From Euryarchaeota archaeon (GTDB lineage Archaea > Thermoplasmatota > SW-10-69-26 > JACQPN01), in the NCBI GenBank assembly GCA_016207515.1, contig JACQPN010000007.1:1-64000 (forward strand): 64,000 nucleotides of DNA, given 5' to 3'. The notes beneath the pieces were generated by a model. The model did not search any database. It saw only the letters and a list, made by a program, of their open reading frames with translations, and was not told the DNA's origin. Positions 1 to 8,152 of the stretch are shown piece by piece. The translations under genes and the position numbers were made by a program. The first letter of the stretch is position 1; each line of letters starts with the position of its first letter.

Positions 1-162
1 CGCCAACACGTTGGGATCATCGAACACGGGCTTCACCAGGACCACCGGTCGGGGGTCAGGGTCGACGGGTTTTAGCCCGTTTGCCCGGGTCGTTTTTGGA
101 GTTACAAAAGGGGCCGGTTTAGGAAGTTACAGCACACATCACGCTTCGACGAGAACGCCTTC

Positions 163-513
163 ATGAACAAGATGAAGGCCGTCATCATGCTGGGCTTCCT
201 CTTTCTCTTGATCGGCCTGGTCATGCAGGCCACGGCACTCTCTCTTGAGTTCAATCAATTCGCGCCCCTCCTCGATAAATACGCGGGCATCCCGAAGAAC
301 GAATTCGACAACGCGCCGCTAGGATCGGACATCTCCGACGCCAAGATCGAGATCGCCAAATTCCCCCCAAAGCTCTTCACGCTCAAACTCGTGGGGATAG
401 GAATGATCCTTGTGGGGATATTCCTGAACCTGTTCGTCATCACGCAGGGGCTGAGGGTCATGCCGCTGAGGCTCTCGGCCGCGATTCGAGACGCGACCGG
501 CCCGAAACCCTAG
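163..513 (+). CDS. Small two-helix membrane protein, unknown function
   Basis: The 116-residue product has two hydrophobic segments, at about residues 5-26 and 72-94. Between them is a polar loop of about 45 residues rich in Asp, Asn and Lys. No family or catalytic motif is recognised. The ATG sits in a double-Met start (MNKMK) with no strong ribosome binding site. The AT-richer stretch at 98-110 may hold the promoter. It stands alone, with a long stretch lacking convincing genes downstream, so context gives no function. It is called real because of the coherent helix-loop-helix layout and the positively charged tail. Confidence 0.6.
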   Translation: MNKMKAVIMLGFLFLLIGLVMQATALSLEFNQFAPLLDKYAGIPKNEFDNAPLGSDISDAKIEIAKFPPKLFTLKLVGIGMILVGIFLNLFVITQGLRVMPLRLSAAIRDATGPKP

Positions 514-1183
514 TGGAAATCCTCTACACCCGCTGGGTGGAAGGGTTGGGGCTTGGACCACGTTCCGCAATGAAATAAGGAGGTGATCCGGCAGGTCAGT
601 CAACACGAACGCCACCCCGGGATCTCATCGCCCACGGCTCTGCGTCGCAAACATGTCGAAGTGGTTCGGCAAAAAAACCCCCCTTGATCGGCTTCACCCC
701 GGGCACGGGGGCGCTCTGGCCGTGAGGTTGTGCGCCGTGGCTCGGGCTTGGTCCAGTTATCCGCAACCGCACGAGCTGCCCTCGGTATGTACTTCGTCGA
801 GGTGCTGAGCGAGCTTGGAGACCTCCGAAAAGGTCTCGCCGCAGCAGTGAAGGGTCGGGGCGCGTTCGCTTGCAAGGGTCGGGATTACACGGGCCCTGGG
901 GGCTTTTTCGCGTGTCATGAAGATAGGATTCGATTGTGACGAGACATTTCTTACGTAGAAAGGTGGGAAACGCCTTCCTACCGTTGAACCATCATTGCGA
1001 GGAGGCGTCCGGACGGTCGTGCCTGCAGCACTCGCCTATGACGATGCCCGGACGAAGGGGCCCGGGCCGTCGAATCGCCGGGCATAAGTATCCGGACGGC
1101 GGCACCCATGCGCCCGTAACATTGTACCGTTGAAGGGCATCTGTAAGGCAACGGCGCGCGCATATCGAAGTGGTGAAAACACC
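514..1183. other. About 670 bases without a convincing gene
   Basis: Short open frames occur here on both strands, but their products are Arg/Pro/Ser-rich, as expected from chance open frames in GC-rich DNA, and none has a domain or a good start. A 14-base stretch at 576-589 is the exact complement of the 16S rRNA 3' tail and is discussed as a finding. A TATA-like stretch lies near 1083-1091. No tRNA, rRNA or CRISPR repeat was recognised. Confidence 0.5.
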
Positions 1184-1402
1184 ATGGGAATACTGGAAAA
1201 CGTGTTAGGCAAGAAGGCGCAATCGTTCGACTGCGGATGCGGAGCGAGCTTCCAAACAAAGGAACAACTCTTGGCGCACGCGGGTAAGGCGCATCCGACC
1301 CCGGCGCCCACTAAGCCCGTCACCAACGACTGCGGCTGCGGCGCCAAGTTCGCGACAAAAGAGGAGCTTTTGGCGCACGCGAAGAAAACCCACCCGATGT
1401 AG
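1184..1402 (+). CDS. Small protein with two compact C2H2-like zinc fingers
   Basis: This 72-residue protein has a short N-terminal segment (MGILENVLGKK) and then two near-identical fingers of the form C-x-C-x12-H-x4-H, beginning CGCGASF and CGCGAKF. A Pro/Thr linker separates them. Each finger probably binds one zinc ion; DNA, RNA or protein binding are all possible. The ATG at 1184 is preferred over an upstream in-frame start because it is preceded by GTGGTGA and matches the start of a related gene at 3394-3594 (minus). The Cys pair is one residue closer than in the classical C-x2-C finger. Confidence 0.75.
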   Translation: MGILENVLGKKAQSFDCGCGASFQTKEQLLAHAGKAHPTPAPTKPVTNDCGCGAKFATKEELLAHAKKTHPM

Positions 1403-1428
1403 GTCGCGGGCCAAGGTCCTCGAGATCT

Positions 1429-1450
1429 GCCGGCGGGAGCCCCCGCCGGC
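1429..1450 (+). terminator. Perfect 9-bp hairpin, possible terminator
   Basis: GCCGGCGGG at 1429-1437 pairs perfectly with CCCGCCGGC at 1442-1450 around a 4-base loop. It lies 26 bases after the zinc-finger stop and before the flavoprotein gene. There is no immediate T-run, so it may act as an mRNA 3'-end structure rather than an intrinsic terminator. Confidence 0.4.
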
Positions 1451-1508
1451 GGCTCCACCTTTCCAACGCCTCCATATTTTCTGACCGTCCCGGCAATTCC
1501 GGTGGAAC

Positions 1509-2567
1509 ATGGCGAATTCACAAGAACCAGAGCAAGGGAACCGTGATGAGGTAATAGTTGACGTCGCTGTGGTGGGCGCCGGCCCTGCCGGCCTTCACGC
1601 CGCGTTGAAGGCGGGTCTGCTTTCTCGAAGCGTTCTCGTCGTGGACAAGGGTCGAAAGCACAGCAGGATCGCTTTCGCACCGCGTGTGGACAACATCCCA
1701 GGCTTCCCCCGAGGCGTGAGCGGTGCTCAACTGCTGCGGCTGCAGCGCGAGCACATCAAGGAGTACGAGAAGGAACAGGGCCGCGGTTTCGTGGAGTTCC
1801 TCGAACCGGCGGAGATCGTCCGCTTGGATCGTCCATCCATAGATGTCCCTTTCGAGCTAGTCGTCCGCGACGTCAAAACGGGAATGGAAATGACTCGACG
1901 GTCCCGCGTCGTAATACTCGCCACCGGTGTGGTGGACCGCCAGCCCTACGTGGGCGAGTGGAGCGAACGCGACATCCGCCCGATCCTTCCTTACGCCAAC
2001 AGGGGGATGGTGGACTATTGTCTCCTCTGCGACGGCCATCTCGTGGCCGGCAAGCGAGCGGCTGTCCTCGGCCTCGATTACAACGCCTTGGGCCTCGCCG
2101 TGAGCCTGCGCGACCAGTTCCACGCCATCCCAACGGTCGTCGGTTGCATCGCGTGCGCCCTGGGCGAGCGCCACGAGCCTTCGGCGGAGCATGAGGAGAT
2201 TCGCCAGACCGCCAACGAGATCGGCATACCCATCGTCATCAAGGGCATCCGGTCGCTCGCAGGTCTCTCCGAGGGCAACCTCGGCCTCACGTTCGAGGAC
2301 GGGTCCACCGCCGAATTCGACAAGGGGTTCATGAGCTTGGGCTGGTTCAAGATGAACACCGGGCTTGCGGTCGCGATGGGAGCGGCCACCGACGAGTCGG
2401 GATACGTAAAGACCACGCCGGACTGCGAAGCGCTCGGAGCCGACGGGAACGCGATCCCAGGGCTGTTCGCTATCGGCGACATACGCGCTGAAACGTGGAA
2501 CCAAATCCCGATCGCCCTTGGCGATGCCGAGACGGCCGTAATCCATGCGCATATACGAAGACTTTGA
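1509..2567 (+). CDS. Thioredoxin-reductase-like FAD/NAD(P) oxidoreductase
   Basis: This 352-residue flavoprotein starts with a dinucleotide-binding motif GAGPAG (residues 23-28) for FAD. It has the sequence YCLLCDGH with Cys171 and Cys174, in the position of the redox CATC site of thioredoxin reductases, followed directly by the second Rossmann strand. A C-terminal FAD-closing motif (FAIGD) is present near residue 320. Length and order match low-molecular-weight thioredoxin reductases, so it probably passes electrons from NAD(P)H to a small disulfide protein. The second dinucleotide motif reads GLDYNALG instead of the usual GxGxxA/G, so coenzyme use may be altered. The ATG is preceded by CCGGTGG. 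The disulfide partner is unknown; a thioredoxin-like protein lies at 6114-6434. Confidence 0.82.
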   Translation: MANSQEPEQGNRDEVIVDVAVVGAGPAGLHAALKAGLLSRSVLVVDKGRKHSRIAFAPRVDNIPGFPRGVSGAQLLRLQREHIKEYEKEQGRGFVEFLEPAEIVRLDRPSIDVPFELVVRDVKTGMEMTRRSRVVILATGVVDRQPYVGEWSERDIRPILPYANRGMVDYCLLCDGHLVAGKRAAVLGLDYNALGLAVSLRDQFHAIPTVVGCIACALGERHEPSAEHEEIRQTANEIGIPIVIKGIRSLAGLSEGNLGLTFEDGSTAEFDKGFMSLGWFKMNTGLAVAMGAATDESGYVKTTPDCEALGADGNAIPGLFAIGDIRAETWNQIPIALGDAETAVIHAHIRRL

Positions 2568-2699
2568 GTGACATCGGCGATGTTGCGCGCGGACATCGTG
2601 CCGTAAGATCCGCCCGGAAGGTCAAGTGTGCCCTTCGAGGGCGAAGGGGCTGTGCCCCGATCCCTTGCCACGAGGAAATCAGGGCGGATGCCGCTTGAG

Positions 2700-3215
2700 T
2701 CAGCGCGGCGGCGAATCTCCGCCGCGCTCGTTCAACCAACCGTTCACGAGGAACGCCGTTCCGGCCGCGAGCAGGGGGACGGTCGTGGTCCAATGGATCG
2801 TGTAACTCAAAGGCGTGGCATACTCGACGACCGTTTTGGCGACTAGGGCCAGCGCCCCGATGACGAGCCCGGACGCAATCACTGAAAGGATGACGGTGCG
2901 GGGCTCGAATCGGAGATACTCGTTTCTCGGAGGGACAGGGCACGCCTCGCCGACGACCTCCGTCGCCTTCGTGCTCCGTCGGGCCAAAGCAAACGCGCCA
3001 ACGGCAAGAACTAGGCCACCGACGACAAAGGTAACCGGCCCGATGCCAAAGACCAGACCGGGCAGAATGGCGGCGCCCACGAGCGAGATGAGCGCCAAGA
3101 CGCAGGAGAGGCACGCGGCCGCCCCGAAGAGCATCGCCGTCGGGCCGAAGGTCCGTAGGTTGTCGATGAGTGTCAATGATAAGGAGAGGTCGAGGAGGGC
3201 CTTGATGTTTTCCAC
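2700..3215 (-). CDS. Four-helix membrane protein, unknown
   Basis: The 171-residue product has four hydrophobic segments at about residues 26-50, 55-78, 108-131 and 142-160. The short central cytoplasmic or external loop contains RRSTKATE. Helices 1-2 are Gly/Ala/Leu-rich, and no transporter or enzyme motif is seen. The start is a GTG. It runs convergent with the flavoprotein gene, about 130 bases from its stop, so it is a separate unit. Function is unknown. Confidence 0.6.
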   Translation of the reverse strand: MENIKALLDLSLSLTLIDNLRTFGPTAMLFGAAACLSCVLALISLVGAAILPGLVFGIGPVTFVVGGLVLAVGAFALARRSTKATEVVGEACPVPPRNEYLRFEPRTVILSVIASGLVIGALALVAKTVVEYATPLSYTIHWTTTVPLLAAGTAFLVNGWLNERGGDSPPR

Positions 3216-3393
3216 GGGCAGTCAAACCGGGGTTGCGACCGTTGGACCTGGATCGGGCGCCGAATGGCCCGCGTGGCTCGGTCAGGCCTCCGGTCTATCC
3301 GGCTACGCGTGGGCTACGTCCGGCACCTGCGCGCCGGGGAACGCAGGAAACGCGGGAAACGATCGATCGTCGCGATTGCGTCGCCAGACGCAC

Positions 3394-3594
3394 TTATTTT
3401 CCGTGGACCCTTGCCATGTGCGCTAGATGTTCCGCTTTCGTGGAGAAAATCTGCCCGCAACAGGAGAAGGTCTCGGCCCTTCTCTCGCCGTGGACGGTCT
3501 CGCGATGCTCCACAAAATCCTCCTGCGTCTTGAAGTTCGTTCCACAGCAGGAAGCAATCGTCGTCTTTCCGGTCAGCGCGTCGATGAGTCCCAT
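3394..3594 (-). CDS. Small protein with two CC-type zinc fingers
   Basis: This 66-residue protein has two repeats of the form CC-x12-H-x4-H, beginning CCGTNF and CCGQIF. Its N-terminus MGLIDALTGK resembles MGILENVLGK of the 72-residue protein at 1184-1402. The two are paralogues that differ in the Cys spacing (adjacent here, C-x-C there), while the Cys-to-His and His-to-His spacing is identical. Metal binding is likely but with an unusual knuckle. A T-rich element (CCTTTTGTAAC) lies 12-22 bases before the start. Confidence 0.75.
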   Translation of the reverse strand: MGLIDALTGKTTIASCCGTNFKTQEDFVEHRETVHGERRAETFSCCGQIFSTKAEHLAHMARVHGK

Positions 3595-3679
3595 GTTGAT
3601 CCCGGGTTACAAAAGGTCGCGGGGCGCGAGAAGGGCTTCGTAAGAGGGTTCCAGTGATAGTGCCACCGTTCGATGCCGG

Positions 3680-4033
3680 CTACTCCGCCGCGCCCAGTCT
3701 CGCTTCCACGAGGCGTAGCTTTTCTGCAATCATGTTTTCTCTCCGTCCCAACGCGACACCCGCCGGATCTTCCGCCTTAAGGCAGGACGAGCAATGGTGG
3801 GCCTTGATCACTCGTCGTATCTCGCGAAGCGCCCGCTGGAGCCTTCGCCGCTCGTGCTCGAGGACCCGGCGCGCGGAATCGTCGGGCGGCGCCATGGGCC
3901 GCTCTGGGTCCTTACGGAAAAGGCGGCGCAACACGGACAGAGGCACAAACTTCAAGTCGGCGTAGAGGGAGAAAAACGTTTCGTCGAAGCGTCCACCCGA
4001 AGGTTGGACGCGGTCCCTATTGGAGCGTCCCAT
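3680..4033 (-). CDS. Hypothetical basic coiled-coil protein with a CxxC pair
   Basis: This 117-residue protein is rich in Arg, Glu and Leu. A likely coiled coil runs over about residues 52-115 and is interrupted by HHCSSCLKAED, which could bind a metal with its two His and two Cys. The N-terminal third is basic and polar. No known family is recognised. It starts at an ATG and lies between two other minus-strand genes with spacings of about 65-85 bases, so co-transcription with the membrane protein at 4099-4578 is possible. Confidence 0.5.
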   Translation of the reverse strand: MGRSNRDRVQPSGGRFDETFFSLYADLKFVPLSVLRRLFRKDPERPMAPPDDSARRVLEHERRRLQRALREIRRVIKAHHCSSCLKAEDPAGVALGRRENMIAEKLRLVEARLGAAE

Positions 4034-4098
4034 GTCAGAGACTCCCCGTGCCTGAGGCTGCCCTGGACCGGGATGCCGCCCGCTCTTCGCCCGCCGCC

Positions 4099-4578
4099 TT
4101 AAGCCTCACGCCGGGAAACGGTTGGAGACGGCGCCGTGACCGCAAGCCCGAGGCTACCGACCGACAAGAGCACCGCTGCATAGACTAGGTGGCCCCAGAG
4201 ACTCGGGACAGCCGGCCCCACATCCAGGATGGCTTCGGGCCTTCCCATGATGATCGGCATGGCGACGAGCACTCCGCCGACCCACCATAAGACGCCGTAC
4301 GCGAGCGCGAGAACCGGTTTCACGGACTCGCTCGGGCCCAGCGCCTGGAGTATTTCCCCAAACACCAGTCCGACGAATCCCGCGATCGCGAGGTGAAGCG
4401 CCCACCCTGCTTCCAAACCACCCTTGATGAGCGACCCTATCATCGTGATCATTGGCGGGCCTCCGTAGATGCCGAAGACTAAACCACCCATGACGCCGGC
4501 GACCGCGAACGTCACGTCTGTCCGGATCCTATCGTCCATGCCATCCATCAGACGATCGCTCATCCTTAGTTTGGCCAT
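4099..4578 (-). CDS. Four-helix membrane protein, unknown
   Basis: From the ATG at 4578 the product is 159 residues. It has a charged N-terminus with many Met and Asp, then hydrophobic segments at about 22-50, 58-80, 87-110 and 124-148. Helix 1 contains GGLVFGIYGGPP. An upstream in-frame TTG at 4620 would add a Lys/Ser-rich extension and is less likely. No family is recognised. The tail is Ser/Arg-rich and probably cytoplasmic. Confidence 0.6.
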   Translation of the reverse strand: MAKLRMSDRLMDGMDDRIRTDVTFAVAGVMGGLVFGIYGGPPMITMIGSLIKGGLEAGWALHLAIAGFVGLVFGEILQALGPSESVKPVLALAYGVLWWVGGVLVAMPIIMGRPEAILDVGPAVPSLWGHLVYAAVLLSVGSLGLAVTAPSPTVSRREA

Positions 4579-4835
4579 GGAACCGTTTGACTTTTCCTTC
4601 CATGAACGCCCGGATTCCAACGGCTGCTGTCGAACCTAATCGGCGATCGGCGTGCAAAACAGGGTGTCGTTCGTCGAACGTCGTTGTCCGCTGGCCGTGC
4701 CTTGAGCAGGGAGGCGATTGACGTGGGTTCTCCTTCCACCCATCGTCGCCTGGCCGTTCCATCCCTTCGATCGTGCGTTGAACCGTGGGTGAGAACCCGG
4801 TAATGGCACTCGCGTCATGCCTTGGGCGGGATATC

Positions 4836-5378
4836 ATGTTTGGAATCAAGCTTGCCGCATTGTCAGTGATAGCAGTGACCGCCATCGCGGGGTGCGTGTC
4901 GACGTCGACACCGGGAGGCGGCGCCGATCTGAAGGCCTCCCTTACGTCCCTCTACAAGGACACGCCCATCTCCACGACGAAGGACGTCTCCGCCCACAAC
5001 ACGCCGGCGCACACGTGGCTTCTCACGGACGACACGCACGCCGTTTTCATCCACTGGGACAACGACGACGTCTCAAAGGCCAAGAGCCCGCTCTTCATGG
5101 GGGAGGGTGTCAAAGCCAACTTCTGTTTCGGCGATGGTGGGATATCGCGCGCCCAGTACGACGACGGCTTCGTCCACTTCCATCTCACGTCGGCGGCGAA
5201 CTGGGACGCAGGACACAACAATGGCGGCAAGTACGACGCGGCGGCGAGCGGCTGGTGGCTCCGGCACATCGGGGCGCAGGACACCACGATGCAGATGATG
5301 GGAGAGACGATGACGATCAAGCAGGGTGAGGTGTTCCCACTCATGCCGGCGGACGATTCGAAGGTGCCCGACTGCTAG
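4836..5378 (+). CDS. Secreted lipoprotein, unknown function
   Basis: From the ATG at 4836 the product has 180 residues and a lipoprotein signal peptide ending AIAGC, so it should be anchored outside the membrane through a lipidated Cys. The mature part is rich in His, Asp and Trp, with clusters such as HNTPAHTW, WDNDD and HNNGGKYD, which could bind metal or fold as a small beta domain. An internal Cys and a Cys as the very last residue may pair. It ends 8 bases before the blue-copper lipoprotein gene, so the two are probably co-transcribed and may share an extracytoplasmic redox role. Confidence 0.7.
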   Translation: MFGIKLAALSVIAVTAIAGCVSTSTPGGGADLKASLTSLYKDTPISTTKDVSAHNTPAHTWLLTDDTHAVFIHWDNDDVSKAKSPLFMGEGVKANFCFGDGGISRAQYDDGFVHFHLTSAANWDAGHNNGGKYDAAASGWWLRHIGAQDTTMQMMGETMTIKQGEVFPLMPADDSKVPDC

Positions 5379-5386
5379 AAGCACGG

Positions 5387-5770
5387 ATGGCGGCGTGGAT
5401 CGTTGCGGCGGCCGTGCTCCCACTGGTGGCCGGTTGCCTGACGCCCGGTGGCGGCGGAAACGAAGGGGACGGTGCTTCGGAGCCGCTTCTCGTCCACGCG
5501 TCGCAAGCGGGCGATTCGAACGTCTTCGATCCGACCACACTGAAAGTCGCGGTCGGCGACAAGGTAACGTGGGACGTCACGGGCGCCGGTCACCATACTG
5601 TCACCTTCCACACTTCCGTCGCGCCGGGCGGACCCGTCCCCGATTCCGACGACGTCGGACTCGGAAGCACGTTCGACGTCACGTTCCCAGCGGCCGGAAG
5701 CTACGAGTATTACTGCCGCTACCATTCAAACGGCAAGACCGGCATGGTGGGGACTATCGTCGTAGAGTGA
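5387..5770 (+). CDS. Halocyanin/plastocyanin-like blue copper lipoprotein
   Basis: This 127-residue protein has a short lipoprotein signal (LVAGC, Cys17), a Gly-rich linker and a cupredoxin domain from about residue 33. The type-1 copper ligands are visible as His70 in GHHTVTF, then Cys110, His113 and Met120 in YYCRYHSNGKTGM near the C-terminus. It should act as a membrane-tethered electron carrier on the outer face of the cell. It follows the lipoprotein at 4836-5378 by 8 bases, suggesting an operon. The electron partners are not identifiable here. Confidence 0.88.
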   Translation: MAAWIVAAAVLPLVAGCLTPGGGGNEGDGASEPLLVHASQAGDSNVFDPTTLKVAVGDKVTWDVTGAGHHTVTFHTSVAPGGPVPDSDDVGLGSTFDVTFPAAGSYEYYCRYHSNGKTGMVGTIVVE

Positions 5771-5834
5771 TCGCCGCGCCGAAGGCCCGCCGGAAACGAC
5801 GAGCCGATCCCCGCGGGGGCCAGTAGGCGTCGCC

Positions 5835-6083
5835 ATGAACGAAGATAGCTATTTGCATGTCGGGGGCCGTGCGGTCCATGGAGAAGAAATGGTCGGGCAG
5901 GCGAAGCTTCGCGACGTGAACGTGTTCTTCTGCCAGATCTGCAAACTCGCGCATGGAGACGAGGCGACGGCGGCTTCGTGCGAGAAATACTGCGGCACGC
6001 ATCCGGCCTGCGCGGTCGAGATCGGGCGAAAGGCCGTTGGAGCGGTACCAGGACCGGATGAACGGTTCAAGGATTGGGCGTGA
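5835..6083 (+). CDS. Small Cys/His-rich protein, unknown
   Basis: The 82-residue product has a C-x2-C pair (FCQICKLAHG) followed by CEKYCGTHPAC, giving five Cys and nearby His that could form a zinc site. There is no signal peptide, so it should be cytoplasmic. The start is an ATG shortly after the blue-copper gene on the same strand. No family is recognised. Confidence 0.55.
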   Translation: MNEDSYLHVGGRAVHGEEMVGQAKLRDVNVFFCQICKLAHGDEATAASCEKYCGTHPACAVEIGRKAVGAVPGPDERFKDWA

Positions 6084-6113
6084 CGGGCGACTCAAGGACC
6101 TTGAAAACCTGGC

Positions 6114-6434
6114 TCAGCCGTTCTTTGGCAGCGCCTCGGAAACGACGCGCCTTACATCCTTCTCCGTCCAGGACGGGCCCTCAAGCGCTACCTTGCCATT
6201 CACCACGAGCACTGGGGGGGTTTTCCCGGCGATGCCAGATCTCGCCGCATCCTTCGCCGCGACATGCCTGAAGACCAGGTGCTCTCCCGGAAGCGGTCGG
6301 TTGAGCGCCATGCTTACGCCGGAGGCGGCTGCTTGGCGTGCGACGTCGCCAACAGGATCGCAAAGCGCGCAGGTCTTCCCAGCGGGGTCGCCGCACGCGG
6401 GCACGGTGATGAATTCGACGGAGACGTGGGACAT
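6114..6434 (-). CDS. Thioredoxin/glutaredoxin-fold small protein
   Basis: This 106-residue protein has the pattern of a minimal thioredoxin fold: an N-terminal strand (VEFITVPACG), a Cys pair CALC near residue 22, a helix, and a TPPVLVVNGKV segment that supplies the cis-Pro loop and the two closing strands. The C-terminal helix resembles those of archaeal mini-thioredoxins. The Cys pair lies further from the first strand than in classic CxxC thioredoxins, so the active Cys is uncertain. It could accept electrons from the flavoprotein at 1509-2567, but that link is inference. Confidence 0.6.
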   Translation of the reverse strand: MSHVSVEFITVPACGDPAGKTCALCDPVGDVARQAAASGVSMALNRPLPGEHLVFRHVAAKDAARSGIAGKTPPVLVVNGKVALEGPSWTEKDVRRVVSEALPKNG

Positions 6435-6542
6435 GTCCTGCGAAACGGCGTTTGGCGGCTTACGTCTTTCGCCCGCGCAACCGTAGCCGCCCGGATCTGG
6501 ACCTTTTGGACCGGCCGCCGATGACGGGCGGGTGCCGTGCGC

Positions 6543-8027
6543 CTACTCCGTAATCTGCGCCTTCTGCAGCTTGTCCGAGTAATCCACGAACACCGTCTTG
6601 ATCTCCGTGAACTCCTCGATCGCGGTCGTGCCGGCCTCGCGTCCGCCGTTTCCTGTGTTCTTCACACCGCCGAATGGCAAGTGTACTTCCGCGCCGATCG
6701 TGGGTGCATTGATGTACGTGATGCCGGTCTCCAAAGCCTCGATGGCCTTGAATGCCTTGTTCACGTCCTTGGTGTAGATTGAGGACGAGAGGCCGTATTC
6801 GACGTCGTTTGCGACCTTCACGGCCTCGTCGAAGTCCTTCACTTTGATGACCGACAGCACAGGCCCGAATATCTCCTCCTTGGTGACGCGCATCCCGTGC
6901 TTGGCCTCAAGGATCGTGGGCTCGATGAAGTAGCCCTTGTCGTAATCGCCGCCGGTGATCTTCTTTCCGCCGGTCACGAACTTCGCGCCCTCTTTCTTGG
7001 CGATGTCGATGTACTTGAGGACCGTCTTCTCTTGGTCGGCTCCCGAGACTGGTCCCACGTCGACTTTTGCATCTATGGGGTTTCCGATCCGAAGTTTCTT
7101 CGTCCTCGTGACGAGCCGCTCCATCACCTGGTCGTAGACGCCTTTCTCCACGATGAGCCGCGAGGTGGCCGTACAGCGTTGTCCCGCGGTGCCGAACGCC
7201 CCCCACAAGACGCCTTCGATGGCGAGGTCCACGTTCGCGTCGTTTAGGACTATCTGCGGGTTCTTGCCCCCGAGTTCGAGCTCCACCGATTTCAGGTACT
7301 TCGCGGCCCGCGTGTAGACATCACGCCCCGCGTCGCCGCCGCCGGTGAATGACACGGCCGCGACCTTGGGGTGCTCGACGATCGTGGTCCCGACGACCGA
7401 ACCGCTTCCAGTTACCATGTTGAGAACACCCGGCGGAAGGCCTGCTTCGTCAAGCACTTCGACGAGTGCCGCCGCGCACCATGGGGTCTTGCTCGCCGGC
7501 TTGAAAACGGCCGTGTTCCCGGCGACGAGCGCAGCGCCGATCTTCCAGGAGGGGATCGCGACGGGGAAGTTCCACGGCGTGATGAGCCCGACCGTGCCGA
7601 TCGGCCGGCGCACGGTCATGCAGAACTTGCTCCGAAGTTCCGACGTGGTGGTCTCGCCGAAGAGCCTCCTTCCCTCACCAGCGATGTATTCGAAGAAATC
7701 GATCGCTTCCTGGACGTCGCCACGCCCCTCCTTGATGGCCTTGCCCATCTCCTTTGTGACGAGTTGCCCCATCTCCTCCTTGCGCTTTCGCATGAGGCGC
7801 GCGGCCTCGAGAAGGATCTCGCCCCGCGCAGGGGCGGGCATCGACGCCCATTCCGGGAAGGCGGCTACGGCGGCCTTGATCGCCTTCTCCGTCTCCTCCT
7901 TTGTGGCCGACGGGAAGCGCGAGAGCACCTCGCCGGTGGCCGGGTTCACCGACTCGATGCGCTCCTTTGACGCTGAATCGATCCACTTGCCGCTTATGAA
8001 GAGGCCGTACTCCTTGGGCTTGACCAT
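6543..8027 (-). CDS. NAD(P)-dependent aldehyde dehydrogenase
   Basis: From the ATG at 8027 the protein has 494 residues, the usual length for the family. Seen are the PWNFPVAI motif, a cofactor-loop region (FTGGGDAG), the catalytic Glu in ELELGGKNP (about residue 251) and the catalytic Cys in GQRCTA (about residue 285). It oxidises an aldehyde to an acid with NAD or NADP. The sequence around the active site resembles alpha-ketoglutarate semialdehyde and succinate semialdehyde dehydrogenases, but the substrate cannot be fixed. A GTG at 8048 would add seven residues. A TATA-like ATTTCA lies near 8066. It is a single-gene unit. Confidence 0.88.
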   Translation of the reverse strand: MVKPKEYGLFISGKWIDSASKERIESVNPATGEVLSRFPSATKEETEKAIKAAVAAFPEWASMPAPARGEILLEAARLMRKRKEEMGQLVTKEMGKAIKEGRGDVQEAIDFFEYIAGEGRRLFGETTTSELRSKFCMTVRRPIGTVGLITPWNFPVAIPSWKIGAALVAGNTAVFKPASKTPWCAAALVEVLDEAGLPPGVLNMVTGSGSVVGTTIVEHPKVAAVSFTGGGDAGRDVYTRAAKYLKSVELELGGKNPQIVLNDANVDLAIEGVLWGAFGTAGQRCTATSRLIVEKGVYDQVMERLVTRTKKLRIGNPIDAKVDVGPVSGADQEKTVLKYIDIAKKEGAKFVTGGKKITGGDYDKGYFIEPTILEAKHGMRVTKEEIFGPVLSVIKVKDFDEAVKVANDVEYGLSSSIYTKDVNKAFKAIEALETGITYINAPTIGAEVHLPFGGVKNTGNGGREAGTTAIEEFTEIKTVFVDYSDKLQKAQITE

Positions 8028-8152
8028 CAGGATCACTGGTCCGGGCACGGGGGCAAGAGTTGAAATACCTTTCCGGGGCCTGTGAAGAGGGATCGCGCGT
8101 GGCGACGGCTCCTATCGGTCCGGCGCATTTGCGCGGATGGCGCGAATCCCGC

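Noticed and set aside
1-45. Possible start of a minus-strand gene (GTG at 45, reading MVLVKPVFDDPNVLA)
   Set aside because: Only 15 codons lie inside the window and no family can be recognised, so it is not listed as a gene.
576-589. 3' end of a 16S rRNA gene on the minus strand
   Set aside because: Only 14 bases match; flanking sequence does not look like 16S, so it is treated as an isolated match.
730-939. 69-codon frame with a GTG start
   Set aside because: Low-complexity, no domain, no ribosome binding site and surrounded by similar chance frames.
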